A DNA stretch of 64,000 nt from Citromicrobium bathyomarinum (GCF_021021475.1 NZ_JAINWL010000003.1:248001-312000); one strand, 5' to 3'. Positions 10,263-19,478 are shown, counted from the stretch's first letter. Numbers and translations: made by a program. Notes: generated by a model not told the origin, from the sequence alone.

Positions 10263-11429
10263 CTATTCTTTAGCGGCAGGTTTATCCGATTTCGCGCGAG
10301 TCTGCTGAAGCGCCGCGATCAGCTGGTCGAGCCCCTCCGCATTGCGCAGGTTGATATCGCGCTGGGGGAAGGGAATCTCGACCTCGTGTTCCTGAAACAG
10401 GTGCCACAGCTTCTTGAGCACCGCGCTCTTCACATTGCCGGTGCCCGCCTCAGGGTCGGTGATCCACACGTGGATGATGAAGTTGACGCTGCTGTCGCCA
10501 TACCCGTCCAGCCAGACGGTCGGCGGGGGGGATTTCAGCACCCGGTCGCACGACAGCGCGGCCTCCAGCATCAGTTCTTCGGCCTTGTCGATATCCGCGT
10601 GGTAGCTGATCCCGACCGGCACCTGCATGCGTACGTTGCGGCTGGAATAGGACCAGTTTTCGACCTGATTGATCATCAGGTTCTCGTTCGGGATCAGGTA
10701 TTCCTTCTGGTCGCGGGTGGTGATCGAGACCGCGCGAATGCCGATCTTGCGGATCTGCCCGAAGGTGGAGACACCCGCCTGATCGGCGATGGCAATCACG
10801 TCGCCCGGTTTGATCGACTTGTCCATCAGCAGGATGATCCCCGCGATCAGGTTGCCGAAAGTCTTCTGCAGGCCGAAACCGATGGCAAGGCCGAATGCGC
10901 CGGAGAACACGGTCAGCGCGGTCAGGTCTATCCCGAGCAGGTCGATCCCTATCAGGATCGCCATGCCCCACACACCGATGGTGACGATCTTCTCCGCCAG
11001 CAGGCGGCGGGTCTGGTCGAGCCGGGTGACGCGCGCCAGCCCGAGATGCGCGAGCTTGCTGCCGAAGAACGCGAACGCGAAGACGCCGATGGTCACGGCG
11101 ATGAAGACTATGCCGGACCACACCGAAATCGTCATCGAACCTACGTCGATCGACATGCCTTGAAGCGACTGGATCACGTCGCCCACGGTCTGGCTCTGCT
11201 GGCCGACCGCCTGGGCAAGTTCGTCCGCCGCCTTCACCGAATCGGTGGGCGATGCGGTGGGCGCGGGGATTGGAGTGGCGGCAGCGGTTGCCCCGTCGCT
11301 GGGCACTGCTTGCAGGATCACCTGTTCGCCCGACTGCAGCGGATCGGCGCTGGCCGTGGGCGTGGGGCTTGGGCTCGCTCCGGGGTTCAGAACCGCCTCG
11401 GTTGCGGAAGTGGGGCCGACGCCAGACAT
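10263..11429 (-). CDS. MscS-family mechanosensitive ion channel
   Basis: 388 residues. The first ~70 residues are low-complexity Pro/Ser/Thr/Ala, followed by an amphipathic linker and three membrane segments (about residues 103-123, 145-170 and 172-192). The third has the Gly/Ala-rich pore pattern ending GFGLQKTFGNLIAGI. The beta domain (PGDVIAIADQAGVSTFGQIRKIGIRAV) and the mixed C-terminal vestibule domain follow. MscS channels release solutes on hypo-osmotic shock. No cleavable signal is evident. Its ATG shares one base with the metC stop (TGATG), so it is probably co-transcribed with metC. Confidence 0.92.
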   Translation of the reverse strand: MSGVGPTSATEAVLNPGASPSPTPTASADPLQSGEQVILQAVPSDGATAAATPIPAPTASPTDSVKAADELAQAVGQQSQTVGDVIQSLQGMSIDVGSMTISVWSGIVFIAVTIGVFAFAFFGSKLAHLGLARVTRLDQTRRLLAEKIVTIGVWGMAILIGIDLLGIDLTALTVFSGAFGLAIGFGLQKTFGNLIAGIILLMDKSIKPGDVIAIADQAGVSTFGQIRKIGIRAVSITTRDQKEYLIPNENLMINQVENWSYSSRNVRMQVPVGISYHADIDKAEELMLEAALSCDRVLKSPPPTVWLDGYGDSSVNFIIHVWITDPEAGTGNVKSAVLKKLWHLFQEHEVEIPFPQRDINLRNAEGLDQLIAALQQTRAKSDKPAAKE

Positions 11430-12682
11430 CAGCTATGCTTGATCGTGACGAAGGCGCGGTCAAGGTCCGCGATCAGGTCATCCGCATCTTCCAGCCCGAT
11501 GGCGAGGCGAATGCCGAGATGGTCTTCCTCGCGCCAGCCGGGCTTGGGCCAGTCACTCGCGCTGCGGATGCGCGCGGCATCGAAGGGCAGGGCAAGGCTT
11601 TCGAACCCGCCCCAGCTGTAGCCGATGCCGAACAGCTCCAGCGTGTCGACGAACGCGGCGCGCTGTTCGCTGGTGTGGCCGGCCAGCACGAAGCTGAACA
11701 GACCGCACCCGCCGCTGAAATCGCGCGCCCACAGATCGTGGCCGGGCGACCCTTGCACCATCGGGCACAGCACATGCGCAACCTCGGAGCGGTCTTTGAG
11801 CCAGTGCGCGATTTTCAGCGCGCTGGCGGTGCTCTGCCTGAGGCGCAGCGGCATGGTGCGCAGGCCCCGGGCGACCAGCGCGGCATCGTCGGGCGAGACC
11901 ACCTGGCCGAGGCTCTGCGCGGTATGGCGTAGCTTGGCGTAATACGTGGCCCCCGCGCTCGCCGCGCCCATCATCACGTCCGAGTGGCCGCCCGCATGCT
12001 TGGTCAGCGCGGTAATGGTGATGTCGCAGCCATGCTCCAGCGCGGGAAAGCCCAGCCCGGTGGCCCAGGTATTGTCGATGAGGACGGCCGCGCCCCTATC
12101 CTTGGCGATTGCCGCCAGGTGCGGGACGTCGGGCACTTCCATTGTCAGGCTGCCGGGGGTCTCCAGCATCACGGCGGTGGTCCGGTCGTCGAAGGCGGCT
12201 GCGTAGGCCTCGTGATCGGCGGGATCGAAAAAGCGCGCTTCCACGCCCCACCGCTTAAGCAGGCCGGATGCGATCGAGCGCGTCGGTTCGTAGACATTGT
12301 CCTGCACCAGCAGCACGTCACCCGGTTCCAGCACGCTCATCATCGCGCCTGCCAGCGCGGCGGTGCCGCTGGGATAGAGCATGGTGCCCTCGGCACCCGG
12401 CTCCAACTGCGTCAGCGCCTCGGCCAGCGACCACTGGGTCGGAGCGCCCCGGCGCCCATAGTGGAAATGACCGTCCTCGTTATGCGCAAGCGCGGCGATC
12501 CGGTCGGCTTCGCTCTCGTAAAGATGCGTGCTGCCGCGCCAGATCGGCGGATTGACCACCGGTCCGGTCCACTCCTCGCGCCGCCCGGCGAGGACGGCGG
12601 CGGTGCTGGCTCCGGTCGGTTTGTCGATCTTGCTCAGCGGGCTTCTCCGGTTTCCTTGGGTGTGTCGGGGTCTGCGCCCCAT
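11429..12682 (-). CDS. metC: Cystathionine beta-lyase / Cys-Met metabolism PLP enzyme
   Basis: 417 residues from the ATG at 12682. It belongs to the Cys/Met metabolism PLP-dependent family: TMLYPSGTAALAGAM (cofactor phosphate loop region), the DNTWATGLGFPALEHGCD segment with the PLP-binding Asp, and the Schiff-base lysine in ALTKHAGGHSD. Cystathionine beta-lyase turns cystathionine into homocysteine, pyruvate and ammonia. The start is uncertain: 12682 (GGAG ahead) overlaps sseA by 49 nt, while a CTG at 12637 with GGAGAAG just upstream would give the shorter, family-like N-terminus MSKIDKPTG. Cystathionine gamma-lyase specificity cannot be excluded. Confidence 0.9.
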   Translation of the reverse strand: MGRRPRHTQGNRRSPLSKIDKPTGASTAAVLAGRREEWTGPVVNPPIWRGSTHLYESEADRIAALAHNEDGHFHYGRRGAPTQWSLAEALTQLEPGAEGTMLYPSGTAALAGAMMSVLEPGDVLLVQDNVYEPTRSIASGLLKRWGVEARFFDPADHEAYAAAFDDRTTAVMLETPGSLTMEVPDVPHLAAIAKDRGAAVLIDNTWATGLGFPALEHGCDITITALTKHAGGHSDVMMGAASAGATYYAKLRHTAQSLGQVVSPDDAALVARGLRTMPLRLRQSTASALKIAHWLKDRSEVAHVLCPMVQGSPGHDLWARDFSGGCGLFSFVLAGHTSEQRAAFVDTLELFGIGYSWGGFESLALPFDAARIRSASDWPKPGWREEDHLGIRLAIGLEDADDLIADLDRAFVTIKHS

Positions 12683-13482
12683 TCGCTCCAGCTGCCGTCA
12701 TAGAGAGCGGTCTGCGGAGCGCCGAGCAGCCGCGACGCGAACAGCAGGACCGACGCGGTTACGCCGCTGCCGCAGGTGGTCACGATCGGGCGGTCGAGAT
12801 CGAGGCCTGCCTTGTCGAACAGCGCGCGCAGCGTCTCGGGATCGCGAAACGTGCCATCCTCCGCGAGCACATCGCGGAAGAACAGGTGCCGCGCGCCGGG
12901 AATGTGCCCGCCGGGCAGGCCGTGCACCGTGTCTTCTACGCTGCCGGTAAAGCGGCCAGCATCGCGCGCGTCGACCACCTGCTCGCGATGATCGTCGAGA
13001 TTGGCGAGCATCGCCGCCTTGTCGCGAATGTCGGTGATCCGCACCGTGGTCGCCGGGCGATCCATCGCGGCTATCTCGGGTGTCCCGCTTTCCAGCGGCC
13101 GGCCTTCGGCCTTCCACTTCGTCAGTCCGCCGTCGAGGACTGCGATATTGCCGAGGCCTGCGAGGTCGAGCAGCACCCATGCGCGGCACGCGCTGCGTAG
13201 ATCGGAATCGTCGTACAGCACGATCCGCGTCTGCGCGCCGATGCCGCGCTCGCCCAGCCAGCGCGCGACCCGTTCACCGTCGGGCACCTTGCCGGGCAGG
13301 GCGGATGCGGGATCGTGCAGCCCGGCGAGGTCGAGGAAGCGGGTGCCGGGGATATGCGCGGCTTCGAATTCGGCGCGCGCATCACGCTCGGCCATCGGCA
13401 GGTGCAGCGAGGCATCGAGCACCGCGAGGTCGGGCGCGGCCAGCTCTTCGGCCAGCCGCTCGGTCGAAACGAGCATGTCCAT
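12634..13482 (-). CDS. sseA: 3-mercaptopyruvate sulfurtransferase
   Basis: 282 residues with two rhodanese domains. The N-terminal, non-catalytic one covers about residues 5-125 (DASLHLP…LYDDSDLRSACRAWVLL), and the catalytic one about 160-275 has the active loop CGSGVTA. The CGSGVT(A/S) loop is typical of 3-mercaptopyruvate sulfurtransferases rather than thiosulfate sulfurtransferases (CRxGxT/R). It transfers sulfur from 3-mercaptopyruvate to thiols or cyanide. It sits upstream of metC in the same direction and they overlap, consistent with a shared sulfur amino acid role. Confidence 0.93.
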   Translation of the reverse strand: MDMLVSTERLAEELAAPDLAVLDASLHLPMAERDARAEFEAAHIPGTRFLDLAGLHDPASALPGKVPDGERVARWLGERGIGAQTRIVLYDDSDLRSACRAWVLLDLAGLGNIAVLDGGLTKWKAEGRPLESGTPEIAAMDRPATTVRITDIRDKAAMLANLDDHREQVVDARDAGRFTGSVEDTVHGLPGGHIPGARHLFFRDVLAEDGTFRDPETLRALFDKAGLDLDRPIVTTCGSGVTASVLLFASRLLGAPQTALYDGSWSEWGADPDTPKETGEAR

Positions 13483-13524
13483 TGCCAGCGCGGATAGCCG
13501 GTCGGCCCCCGGCTTGTCGAGCGC

Positions 13525-14736
13525 TCAGGCGAGTGCGCGGGTGGTCAGCTGAGAATAGGTGCGCGGGCCTTCGTCGAGCCGGAACGGCGCAGGGCGCGCG
13601 GCGCTGCCTGCCGGTTTGCTGCCGATGACGAAGGTGTGCGCGGAGGGCTTCTGCTCCGCAATGTGCACGGTCAGCCGCATCAGCGGGACGAACACGGGCA
13701 CCTGGCCCTGCTGCAGCGCGCGCACCTCGCTCAAGGGAAGCCGCAATTCCCCGCGAATGACCGCCCGCTCGCCCGGATCGAGATGGTCGATCGCGTGCAG
13801 TTCGGGGTAGGAATGGTCGGGATCGGCGACCTGCTGCGAGGTCGGCACGCGCCCGTGGGCGGTGGTCAGATCGCCCGCGATGCGGACCTGCGAGATCGGC
13901 GCGCGCCCGCGATTGACGATCGTCAGGCGGTACGCGATCGTCGCGTTGATCACGCTGCGGCTGAGCGTGGTGGCATGCGCTTCAATGCCCAGCGAAGCCG
14001 CTTCGAGGCGCGGGAGCGCGCTATGCTTGTGGATTTTGCGCAGCGGCGGGCCGGAAAGGTCGGCCGGAGCGGCTTGCACCTCGGCCCGGGTACGCCTGCG
14101 CCGACGGGCCGCGAACAGGATGATCGCGCCGAGCAGCAGCGCGAGCCCCGCCATCAGCGCACCCCACAGCCAGCCCGGCGTTCCTTCGTTGTCTGACGAT
14201 GCGCCAAACGCGTCGACAGGCTGCGCCGTGTCATCGGGCACGGTCTCGGGCAGAACATTGGCAGGCAGAGCGGCGTCGGGTTCGGGAGCGGGCTCTCCAG
14301 TGCCGGTTTCGATTACGGTGCTATCGGTTGGCGTTGCGCTGCGTTCAGCCTCCGGTCGCTCCGCAGTCGAACGCGCGGGCGCGCTGGCTCTGGGTGCGGG
14401 CTCGGCGAGTACTTCGCGGGTCGAAACCGGTTGCTCGCTGGTTGGCAGGTTGGGCCGCGCCGATCTGGTGGCACTTGGCTGGGGGCGCGGAGTCTCGCTC
14501 GCGCGCTCGCTCGGGGTAGGGCGCGGCGTGACGGTTGGCGTCGGCGTGGCCGTTGGCGGCAGGATCACGCGCGGCGCGCTGCGGTTCTCTCCCTCGAGAT
14601 CGATCGGCCCTTGCGCCTGCGGGCGCGCGGTGGGCGTCGCGTCGGGATCGGGTGGCAGCTGAAAATCGCTGGCGGACTGCGCATGGGCAGTTGTGGCGGC
14701 GAAGAACAGCAGGCAGGGGAAAAGGGCGCGTCTCAT
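13525..14736 (-). CDS. Hypothetical secreted, membrane-anchored protein
   Basis: 403 residues from the ATG at 14736, which begins a good signal peptide (MRRALFPCLLFFAATTAHAQ). A Pro/Thr/Ser/Ala-rich region (about residues 25-185) with PTATPTPTVTP-type repeats is probably disordered and periplasmic. A single membrane helix (about 190-212, WLWGALMAGLALLLGAIILF) ends in RRRRR, then a cytoplasmic or C-terminal beta-rich domain (about 235-395) follows with the immunoglobulin-like pattern AYRLTIVNRGRAPISQVRIAG. No named family is recognised. An upstream ATG at 14775 would add 13 residues and spoil the signal peptide. It lies upstream of sseA in the same direction. Confidence 0.7.
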   Translation of the reverse strand: MRRALFPCLLFFAATTAHAQSASDFQLPPDPDATPTARPQAQGPIDLEGENRSAPRVILPPTATPTPTVTPRPTPSERASETPRPQPSATRSARPNLPTSEQPVSTREVLAEPAPRASAPARSTAERPEAERSATPTDSTVIETGTGEPAPEPDAALPANVLPETVPDDTAQPVDAFGASSDNEGTPGWLWGALMAGLALLLGAIILFAARRRRRTRAEVQAAPADLSGPPLRKIHKHSALPRLEAASLGIEAHATTLSRSVINATIAYRLTIVNRGRAPISQVRIAGDLTTAHGRVPTSQQVADPDHSYPELHAIDHLDPGERAVIRGELRLPLSEVRALQQGQVPVFVPLMRLTVHIAEQKPSAHTFVIGSKPAGSAARPAPFRLDEGPRTYSQLTTRALA

Positions 14737-14862
14737 CAATTCGGACTTCGGGGCAGGAGAAAGATGCCCGTACACCGGGCAGGGCGGCGCTGAATAGGCG
14801 GTGAATCGCCGCTACGCAAAGGCTTGCTTGTGCCGCGCGCGCGATGAAGGCAAGGACGCGGC

Positions 14863-15342
14863 ATGAGCGACACACCCCACGACCCGCAAACCGGCACCAC
14901 TCCGCGCTTTCTCGGCCAAGCGACCGGCCTGCCTGCAAGCCCCGAAGAAGCCGAGCTGGATTACGTGCCCAATCCGCGCGAGGGTTCGCTGTACATGGTG
15001 CGCTTCTCCGCGCCCGAATTCACCTCGCTGTGCCCGGTCACCGGCCAGCCCGACTTTGCGCATCTGGTGATCGACTATGCCCCGCAGGCGACGATCGTCG
15101 AATCGAAGAGCCTCAAGCTGTTCCTCGGTTCTTTCCGCAACCATTGCGGCTTTCACGAGGATGTGACCGTGGGCATCGGCCAGCGGCTGTTCGACGAGAT
15201 GGCCCCGCGCTGGCTGCGGATCGGCGGCTACTGGTATCCGCGCGGGGGCATCCCGATCGACGTGTTCTGGCAGAGCGGGCCAGTGCCCGAAGGCCTGTGG
15301 GTGCCCGAACAGGGCGTCCAGAACTATCGCGGTCGCGGCTGA
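14863..15342 (+). CDS. queF: NADPH-dependent 7-cyano-7-deazaguanine reductase (preQ1 synthase)
   Basis: 159 residues, the short, unimodular QueF type of the tunnelling (T-) fold superfamily. It reduces the nitrile of preQ0 to the amine preQ1, on the route to queuosine in tRNA. The nucleophilic Cys is in [13 protein letters not shown], the QueF motif E(S/L)KSLK is present as [15 protein letters not shown], and HEDV follows. No other queuosine genes are in the window. It is read divergently from the membrane-anchored protein upstream. Confidence 0.95.
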   Translation: MSDTPHDPQTGTTPRFLGQATGLPASPEEAELDYVPNPREGSLYMVRFSAPEFTSLCPVTGQPDFAHLVIDYAPQATIVESKSLKLFLGSFRNHCGFHEDVTVGIGQRLFDEMAPRWLRIGGYWYPRGGIPIDVFWQSGPVPEGLWVPEQGVQNYRGRG

Positions 15343-15419
15343 CGGCTCCGGCGGAGAATTCTAACCGATACGTGACGATTATGACACTGCCGACCGGCTG
15401 GTTCGCGGATTCTCCGAAC

Positions 15420-15435
15420 TGACGCAAATGCGTCA
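15420..15435. promoter_or_regulatory. Palindromic candidate operator upstream of the TonB-dependent receptor
   Basis: TGACGCA-AA-TGCGTCA is a perfect 7-bp inverted repeat with a 2-bp spacer, 62 bp before the receptor start. It is a plausible site for a dimeric regulator of the receptor-phytase pair; the regulator is unknown. Confidence 0.45.
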
Positions 15436-15497
15436 AGCAGGCGTAAAACTCCCCTCCTAACGGCGCCCCACAGGGATCAAGCCTAGGGGTTTTACTG

Positions 15498-18380
15498 ATG
15501 AAGAAGATGCGTTTCGCCACGCGGGTTGGCATAATTTCGCTCGCCACCGCTCTTGCCGCACCGGCAATCGCGGGTGAGGTCGGCGGCTATGTCGTCGACG
15601 GGAGCGATACGGTCGCACTGCGTTCCGCCCAGGTGCGGATCGTCGAACTCAACCGTTCCGCCACGACCGATCGCGACGGCTCGTTCCTCTTCACCGACGT
15701 TCCCGAAGGCGAATACACTATCGAGGCGAGCTATGTCGGCGCGCAGACCGTCAGCGAGACGGTCAGCGTGCCCGCGACCGGAGAGATCGACGTCACGCTG
15801 CAGCTGTCGCCGGTCGATGGCGGCAACGAGATGATCCTGGTGGTCGGGCAGCGCGCCAACCAGGCAAGCGCGCTCAACATGAAGCGCGAGGCGGACGGTG
15901 TCAGCGACGTGATCACCCGCGATGCGATCGGTCAGTTTCCCGACCAGAACGTGGCCGAATCGCTGCGCCGCGTACCCGGCGTCAACGTGCTCGACGATCA
16001 GGGCGAGGGCCGCTTCGTGAGCGTGCGCGGGCTCGACCCCGATCTCGTCTCGACCTCGCTCAACGGGGTGCGCGTGCCGTCGCCCGAAAGCGACGTGCGC
16101 TCGGTCGCGCTCGACGTGATTTCCAGCGACATCATCGAATCGATCGAAGTGAAGAAGTCGCTGACCCCCGACATGGACGGCGACACGATCGGCGCCTCGG
16201 TCGAGATCGAGACGACCAGCGCGTTCGACCGCCGCAAGAGCCTGCTGACCGCCAAGATCGAGGGCAGCTACAACGACTACGCCGACCATATCAGCCCCAA
16301 GGGCAGCGTCGATTTCGCCACCCGGCTGGGCGACAATGTCGGCGTTTCGGGCGGCCTTTCCTACTACAAGCGCAAGTTCGAAACCGACAATATCGAGGCG
16401 GACGACTATTCGGACGCGGGGATGATCTTCCCCACCGAAGTCCAGTATCGCGACTATGACGTGGAGCGCGAGCGGATCAGCGCCTCGCTCAACTTCGATT
16501 TCCGCGCCGGCGACAGCACGAAGCTGTACGTACGCGGCATCTACAGCCAGTTCGACGACCAGGAATATCGCCGCCGCACGACCTTCGATCTCGGCGATTT
16601 CGAGGATTTCGGTCCCACCACCATCACCGCCAACGGCGCGACCTTCAGCGATGCGACCATCGACGATCCGTCCGAACCGGGCGAAGATCTGCGCCAGCGG
16701 ATCGGGGTCGAGCGTGACATCAAGGATCGCCTCGAATCGCAGAAGATCCGCTCGATCGTGGTCGGCGGTGAAAGCGACTGGGGCGACTGGTTCGCGGAAT
16801 ACTCGGGCAGCTGGGCCAAGTCGTCCGAAACCGAGGAAGGCAACGTCGACCCGGCCGAATTCCGTCAGCGCTTCTCCGACGACGGGCTGACCCTGGGCTT
16901 CGACTATTCGGACCAGCGCCGCCCGATCTATTCGGTCATCGCCGATCCGGGCAGCTTTTACGATCCGTCCGAATATGAGCTCAACGATATCGAGCTGACC
17001 GCGCTGTCCGACGCGCAGGACGAGGAATACGCCGCCAAGTTCGACCTCGGCCGCCGCTTCGCGATGGATCGCGGCGAGTTCACGGTACAGGCCGGCTTCA
17101 AGGGCCGCTGGCGCGACAAGACCTATAACAAGGAGGTCGAGTTCTACGAATACGACGGCCCGGGCACGTTCTCGCTGGCCGACGTTCTCGGCACCCAGAC
17201 CTACCGCATCACCGACATCTCGCCGGTCGCCAGCTACACCGGGGCGAGCGACTATTTCCGCGCCAATTTCGACGATTTCGAGCTTCAGCCCGCTGACAGC
17301 GATTTCGACAGCGCGGTGGAGGATTATTCGGTCTCCGAAGACATCCTCGCCGGGTATCTGCTCGGCCGATACGACAGTTCCACCCTGCGCGTGATCGGCG
17401 GGGTGCGGTTCGAGAACACGCGCAACTCCATCCTCGGCAACACGGTGACGCTGATCGAGGAAGACGGCACGCTGCCCGGCGGCGGCACGGCGAGCGAAGA
17501 CACCGTCATCGTCAGCCCGGTCGCGTTCGAGAAGGACTACGACAGCTGGCTGCCCAGCCTCAACATCCGCTGGGAAGCGCAGCCGAACCTGATCCTGCGT
17601 CTGGCCGGGTACAAGAGCCTGGTCCGCCCCAAGCTCAGCAAGCTCGCCCCGCGCTTCGCGGTCGAGCAGAACGACGATGACGAGCGTGAAGGCGAATTCG
17701 GGAACCCCGCGCTCGATCCCTATCGCGCGTGGAACTTCGACGCCTCGCTGGAATACTACATGAACAGCAATGGCGCGCTGACGGGTGCGGTATTCTACAA
17801 GGATATCAAGGACTACATCGTCGACACCGTGCAGCGGGACGGGGTCTTCAACGGCATCGCCTACGACGAGGCGGTGATCCCGATCAACGGCGACGAAGCC
17901 AAGGTCTTCGGGTTCGAAGCCAGCTTCGCCCAGTCGCTCAGCTTCCTGCCGAGCCCGCTGGATGGGCTGCTGGTTCAGGCCAACTACACCTATACCGATG
18001 CGACGGGCACGGTGTTCACCGATGGCGACCAGACCGACCCACGCGAAATCCCGCTGCCTGCGACCGCGCGCCACACGTTCAACGTGGTGCTCGGCTACGA
18101 CAAGGGGCCGCTCGATATCCGTCTGGCGGGCACCTATCGCGACCGCTATCTCGACGAGATCGCCGACGAGGCCGCGCTCGACCGGTATGTCGACAACCAC
18201 TTCCAGCTCGATCTGAGCGCGAAGTACAAGCTGACCAAGAACATCAAGCTGTTCTACGAATGGGTCAACATCAACAACGCCAAATACTACGCCTACAACA
18301 ATTTCGGCGGCCAGCGGAATCCCTATCAGTTCGAGGAATATAGCTGGACGATGAAGGGCGGCGTAAGGGTGACCTTCTGA
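15498..18380 (+). CDS. TonB-dependent outer-membrane receptor, linked to phytase
   Basis: 960 residues. Signal peptide MKKMRFATRVGIISLATALAAPAIAG; then a carboxypeptidase-regulatory-like beta domain (about 27-105); a TonB-box-like segment NEMILVVG (about 111-118); plug domain (about 120-240, with FPDQNVAESLRRVPGVNV and RGLDPDLVSTSLNGVRVP); and a beta-barrel ending in the aromatic VRVTF. It resembles the large Caulobacter/sphingomonad receptor family (TIGR01782-type). Its TGA overlaps the phytase ATG by one base, so the likely cargo is phytate or its products (inferred from linkage only). A palindrome lies upstream. Confidence 0.95.
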   Translation: MKKMRFATRVGIISLATALAAPAIAGEVGGYVVDGSDTVALRSAQVRIVELNRSATTDRDGSFLFTDVPEGEYTIEASYVGAQTVSETVSVPATGEIDVTLQLSPVDGGNEMILVVGQRANQASALNMKREADGVSDVITRDAIGQFPDQNVAESLRRVPGVNVLDDQGEGRFVSVRGLDPDLVSTSLNGVRVPSPESDVRSVALDVISSDIIESIEVKKSLTPDMDGDTIGASVEIETTSAFDRRKSLLTAKIEGSYNDYADHISPKGSVDFATRLGDNVGVSGGLSYYKRKFETDNIEADDYSDAGMIFPTEVQYRDYDVERERISASLNFDFRAGDSTKLYVRGIYSQFDDQEYRRRTTFDLGDFEDFGPTTITANGATFSDATIDDPSEPGEDLRQRIGVERDIKDRLESQKIRSIVVGGESDWGDWFAEYSGSWAKSSETEEGNVDPAEFRQRFSDDGLTLGFDYSDQRRPIYSVIADPGSFYDPSEYELNDIELTALSDAQDEEYAAKFDLGRRFAMDRGEFTVQAGFKGRWRDKTYNKEVEFYEYDGPGTFSLADVLGTQTYRITDISPVASYTGASDYFRANFDDFELQPADSDFDSAVEDYSVSEDILAGYLLGRYDSSTLRVIGGVRFENTRNSILGNTVTLIEEDGTLPGGGTASEDTVIVSPVAFEKDYDSWLPSLNIRWEAQPNLILRLAGYKSLVRPKLSKLAPRFAVEQNDDDEREGEFGNPALDPYRAWNFDASLEYYMNSNGALTGAVFYKDIKDYIVDTVQRDGVFNGIAYDEAVIPINGDEAKVFGFEASFAQSLSFLPSPLDGLLVQANYTYTDATGTVFTDGDQTDPREIPLPATARHTFNVVLGYDKGPLDIRLAGTYRDRYLDEIADEAALDRYVDNHFQLDLSAKYKLTKNIKLFYEWVNINNAKYYAYNNFGGQRNPYQFEEYSWTMKGGVRVTF

Positions 18381-19432
18381 TGCGGATGCGTTCTAAATTT
18401 CTTCCTACCGCCGGCCTTGCGCTGGCGGTGGCAGGCTGCGCCACCGTGCCCGTGACGGGCGATCCTGCGGTATCGGTCTACGCCACGGCGGAGACCGCGC
18501 CGGTGGGCACCGGAAACGAGGACGCGGCGGACGATCCGGCCATCTGGCTCAACCCTGAAGATCGGGCGAAGAGCCTGATCGTTGGCACGGACAAGAAAGC
18601 CGGGCTGCACGTCTATAACCTCAAGGGCGAAGACCTGTTCTTCCTCGATGCGGGCCTGCTCAACAATGTCGATCTGGTCACGCTGGCGGACGGCACGGTG
18701 CTGGTCGCGGCGAGCGACCGGACCGATCCGGTCAATTCGGCGATCGCGCTGTTCCGGCTCGACACCCAGAGCGCGCGGCTCGAGCCGCTGGGTTCGGTGT
18801 CGAGCGGCGCTGGCGAGGCTTACGGTCTGTGCCTGTGGAGGCCGCCGTTTGCGAACGCGGGCGACGCCGTGGTCGCCTTTGCGGTGCTGAAGGACGGGAC
18901 GATCAATCAGGTCCGGATTCGCGACGACTGGACCGGCAGGATCGAACACACGATGAGCGTGCCCAGTCAGGCCGAAGGCTGCGTGGTCGATGCGCGTAAT
19001 TTCGGACTTTATGTGGGCGAAGAAAACGGCGGCATCTGGCGCTTCCGCGTGGGCGGATCCGACCCGGTGGGCGAACTGCTCGCCCCGATCGACAACCGAA
19101 TGCTGGTCGCCGATGTCGAAGGCCTCGCGCTGATGCCCGAGGGGCACAGAGGCGGATACCTGATCGCATCCTCGCAGGGCGACAATGCCTACGCGGTGTT
19201 CCGCCTTCCCGGAATGGAGCCGGTTGGCCGTTTCCGGATCGCGCAGGGCGCAGTCGGCGCGACCGAGGAGACCGACGGGATCGATCTGCATGCCGGAAGC
19301 TTTGGCCCGGACTATCCAGCAGGCCTGTTCGTGGCGCAGGACGGGATCAATCCGCCGTACGCGCAGAACTTCAAGCTGGTTTCGTGGGCGGCCATTCTGG
19401 AAGCGCTGGAGACGTCGCCGAAGGCCGACTGA
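18380..19432 (+). CDS. Beta-propeller phytase (3-phytase), lipoprotein
   Basis: 350 residues. The N-terminus has a lipobox-like AVAGC ending at Cys20, so it is probably lipid-anchored or exported. Beta-propeller phytase motifs appear in order: DAADDPAIWLNPEDRAKSLI, LNNVDLV, EGCVVDARNFGLYVGEENGGIWRF, DVEGLAL, SSQGDNAYAVF and GLFVAQDG, which hold the acidic calcium and substrate ligands. These enzymes need Ca2+ and cleave phosphate from inositol hexakisphosphate. The gene is coupled to the TonB-dependent receptor (TGATG junction), a linkage known in aquatic alphaproteobacteria. I see no Pho box upstream of the pair. Confidence 0.95.
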   Translation: MRMRSKFLPTAGLALAVAGCATVPVTGDPAVSVYATAETAPVGTGNEDAADDPAIWLNPEDRAKSLIVGTDKKAGLHVYNLKGEDLFFLDAGLLNNVDLVTLADGTVLVAASDRTDPVNSAIALFRLDTQSARLEPLGSVSSGAGEAYGLCLWRPPFANAGDAVVAFAVLKDGTINQVRIRDDWTGRIEHTMSVPSQAEGCVVDARNFGLYVGEENGGIWRFRVGGSDPVGELLAPIDNRMLVADVEGLALMPEGHRGGYLIASSQGDNAYAVFRLPGMEPVGRFRIAQGAVGATEETDGIDLHAGSFGPDYPAGLFVAQDGINPPYAQNFKLVSWAAILEALETSPKAD

Positions 19433-19453
19433 CCCGGCACCGGGAGTGGGGTA

Positions 19454-19478
19454 GGGGGAGCTGCCGGCCAGCTTCCCC
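19454..19478 (+). terminator. Hairpin after the phytase gene, possible terminator
   Basis: GGGGGAGCTG and CAGCTTCCCC form a 10-bp stem with one G·T pair around a 5-nt loop, 21 bp after the stop. No T-run follows. Confidence 0.4.

Noticed and set aside
15370-15390. A Pho box before the TonB-dependent receptor
   Set aside because: TGTCAT and CGTCAC are found on the minus strand but 9 bp apart, not the 11 bp required for a PhoB box.
15492-18200. A 902-codon open frame on the minus strand under the TonB-dependent receptor
   Set aside because: It is an antisense shadow of a GC-rich gene; its protein lacks any family pattern, whereas the plus-strand receptor is complete with plug and barrel.
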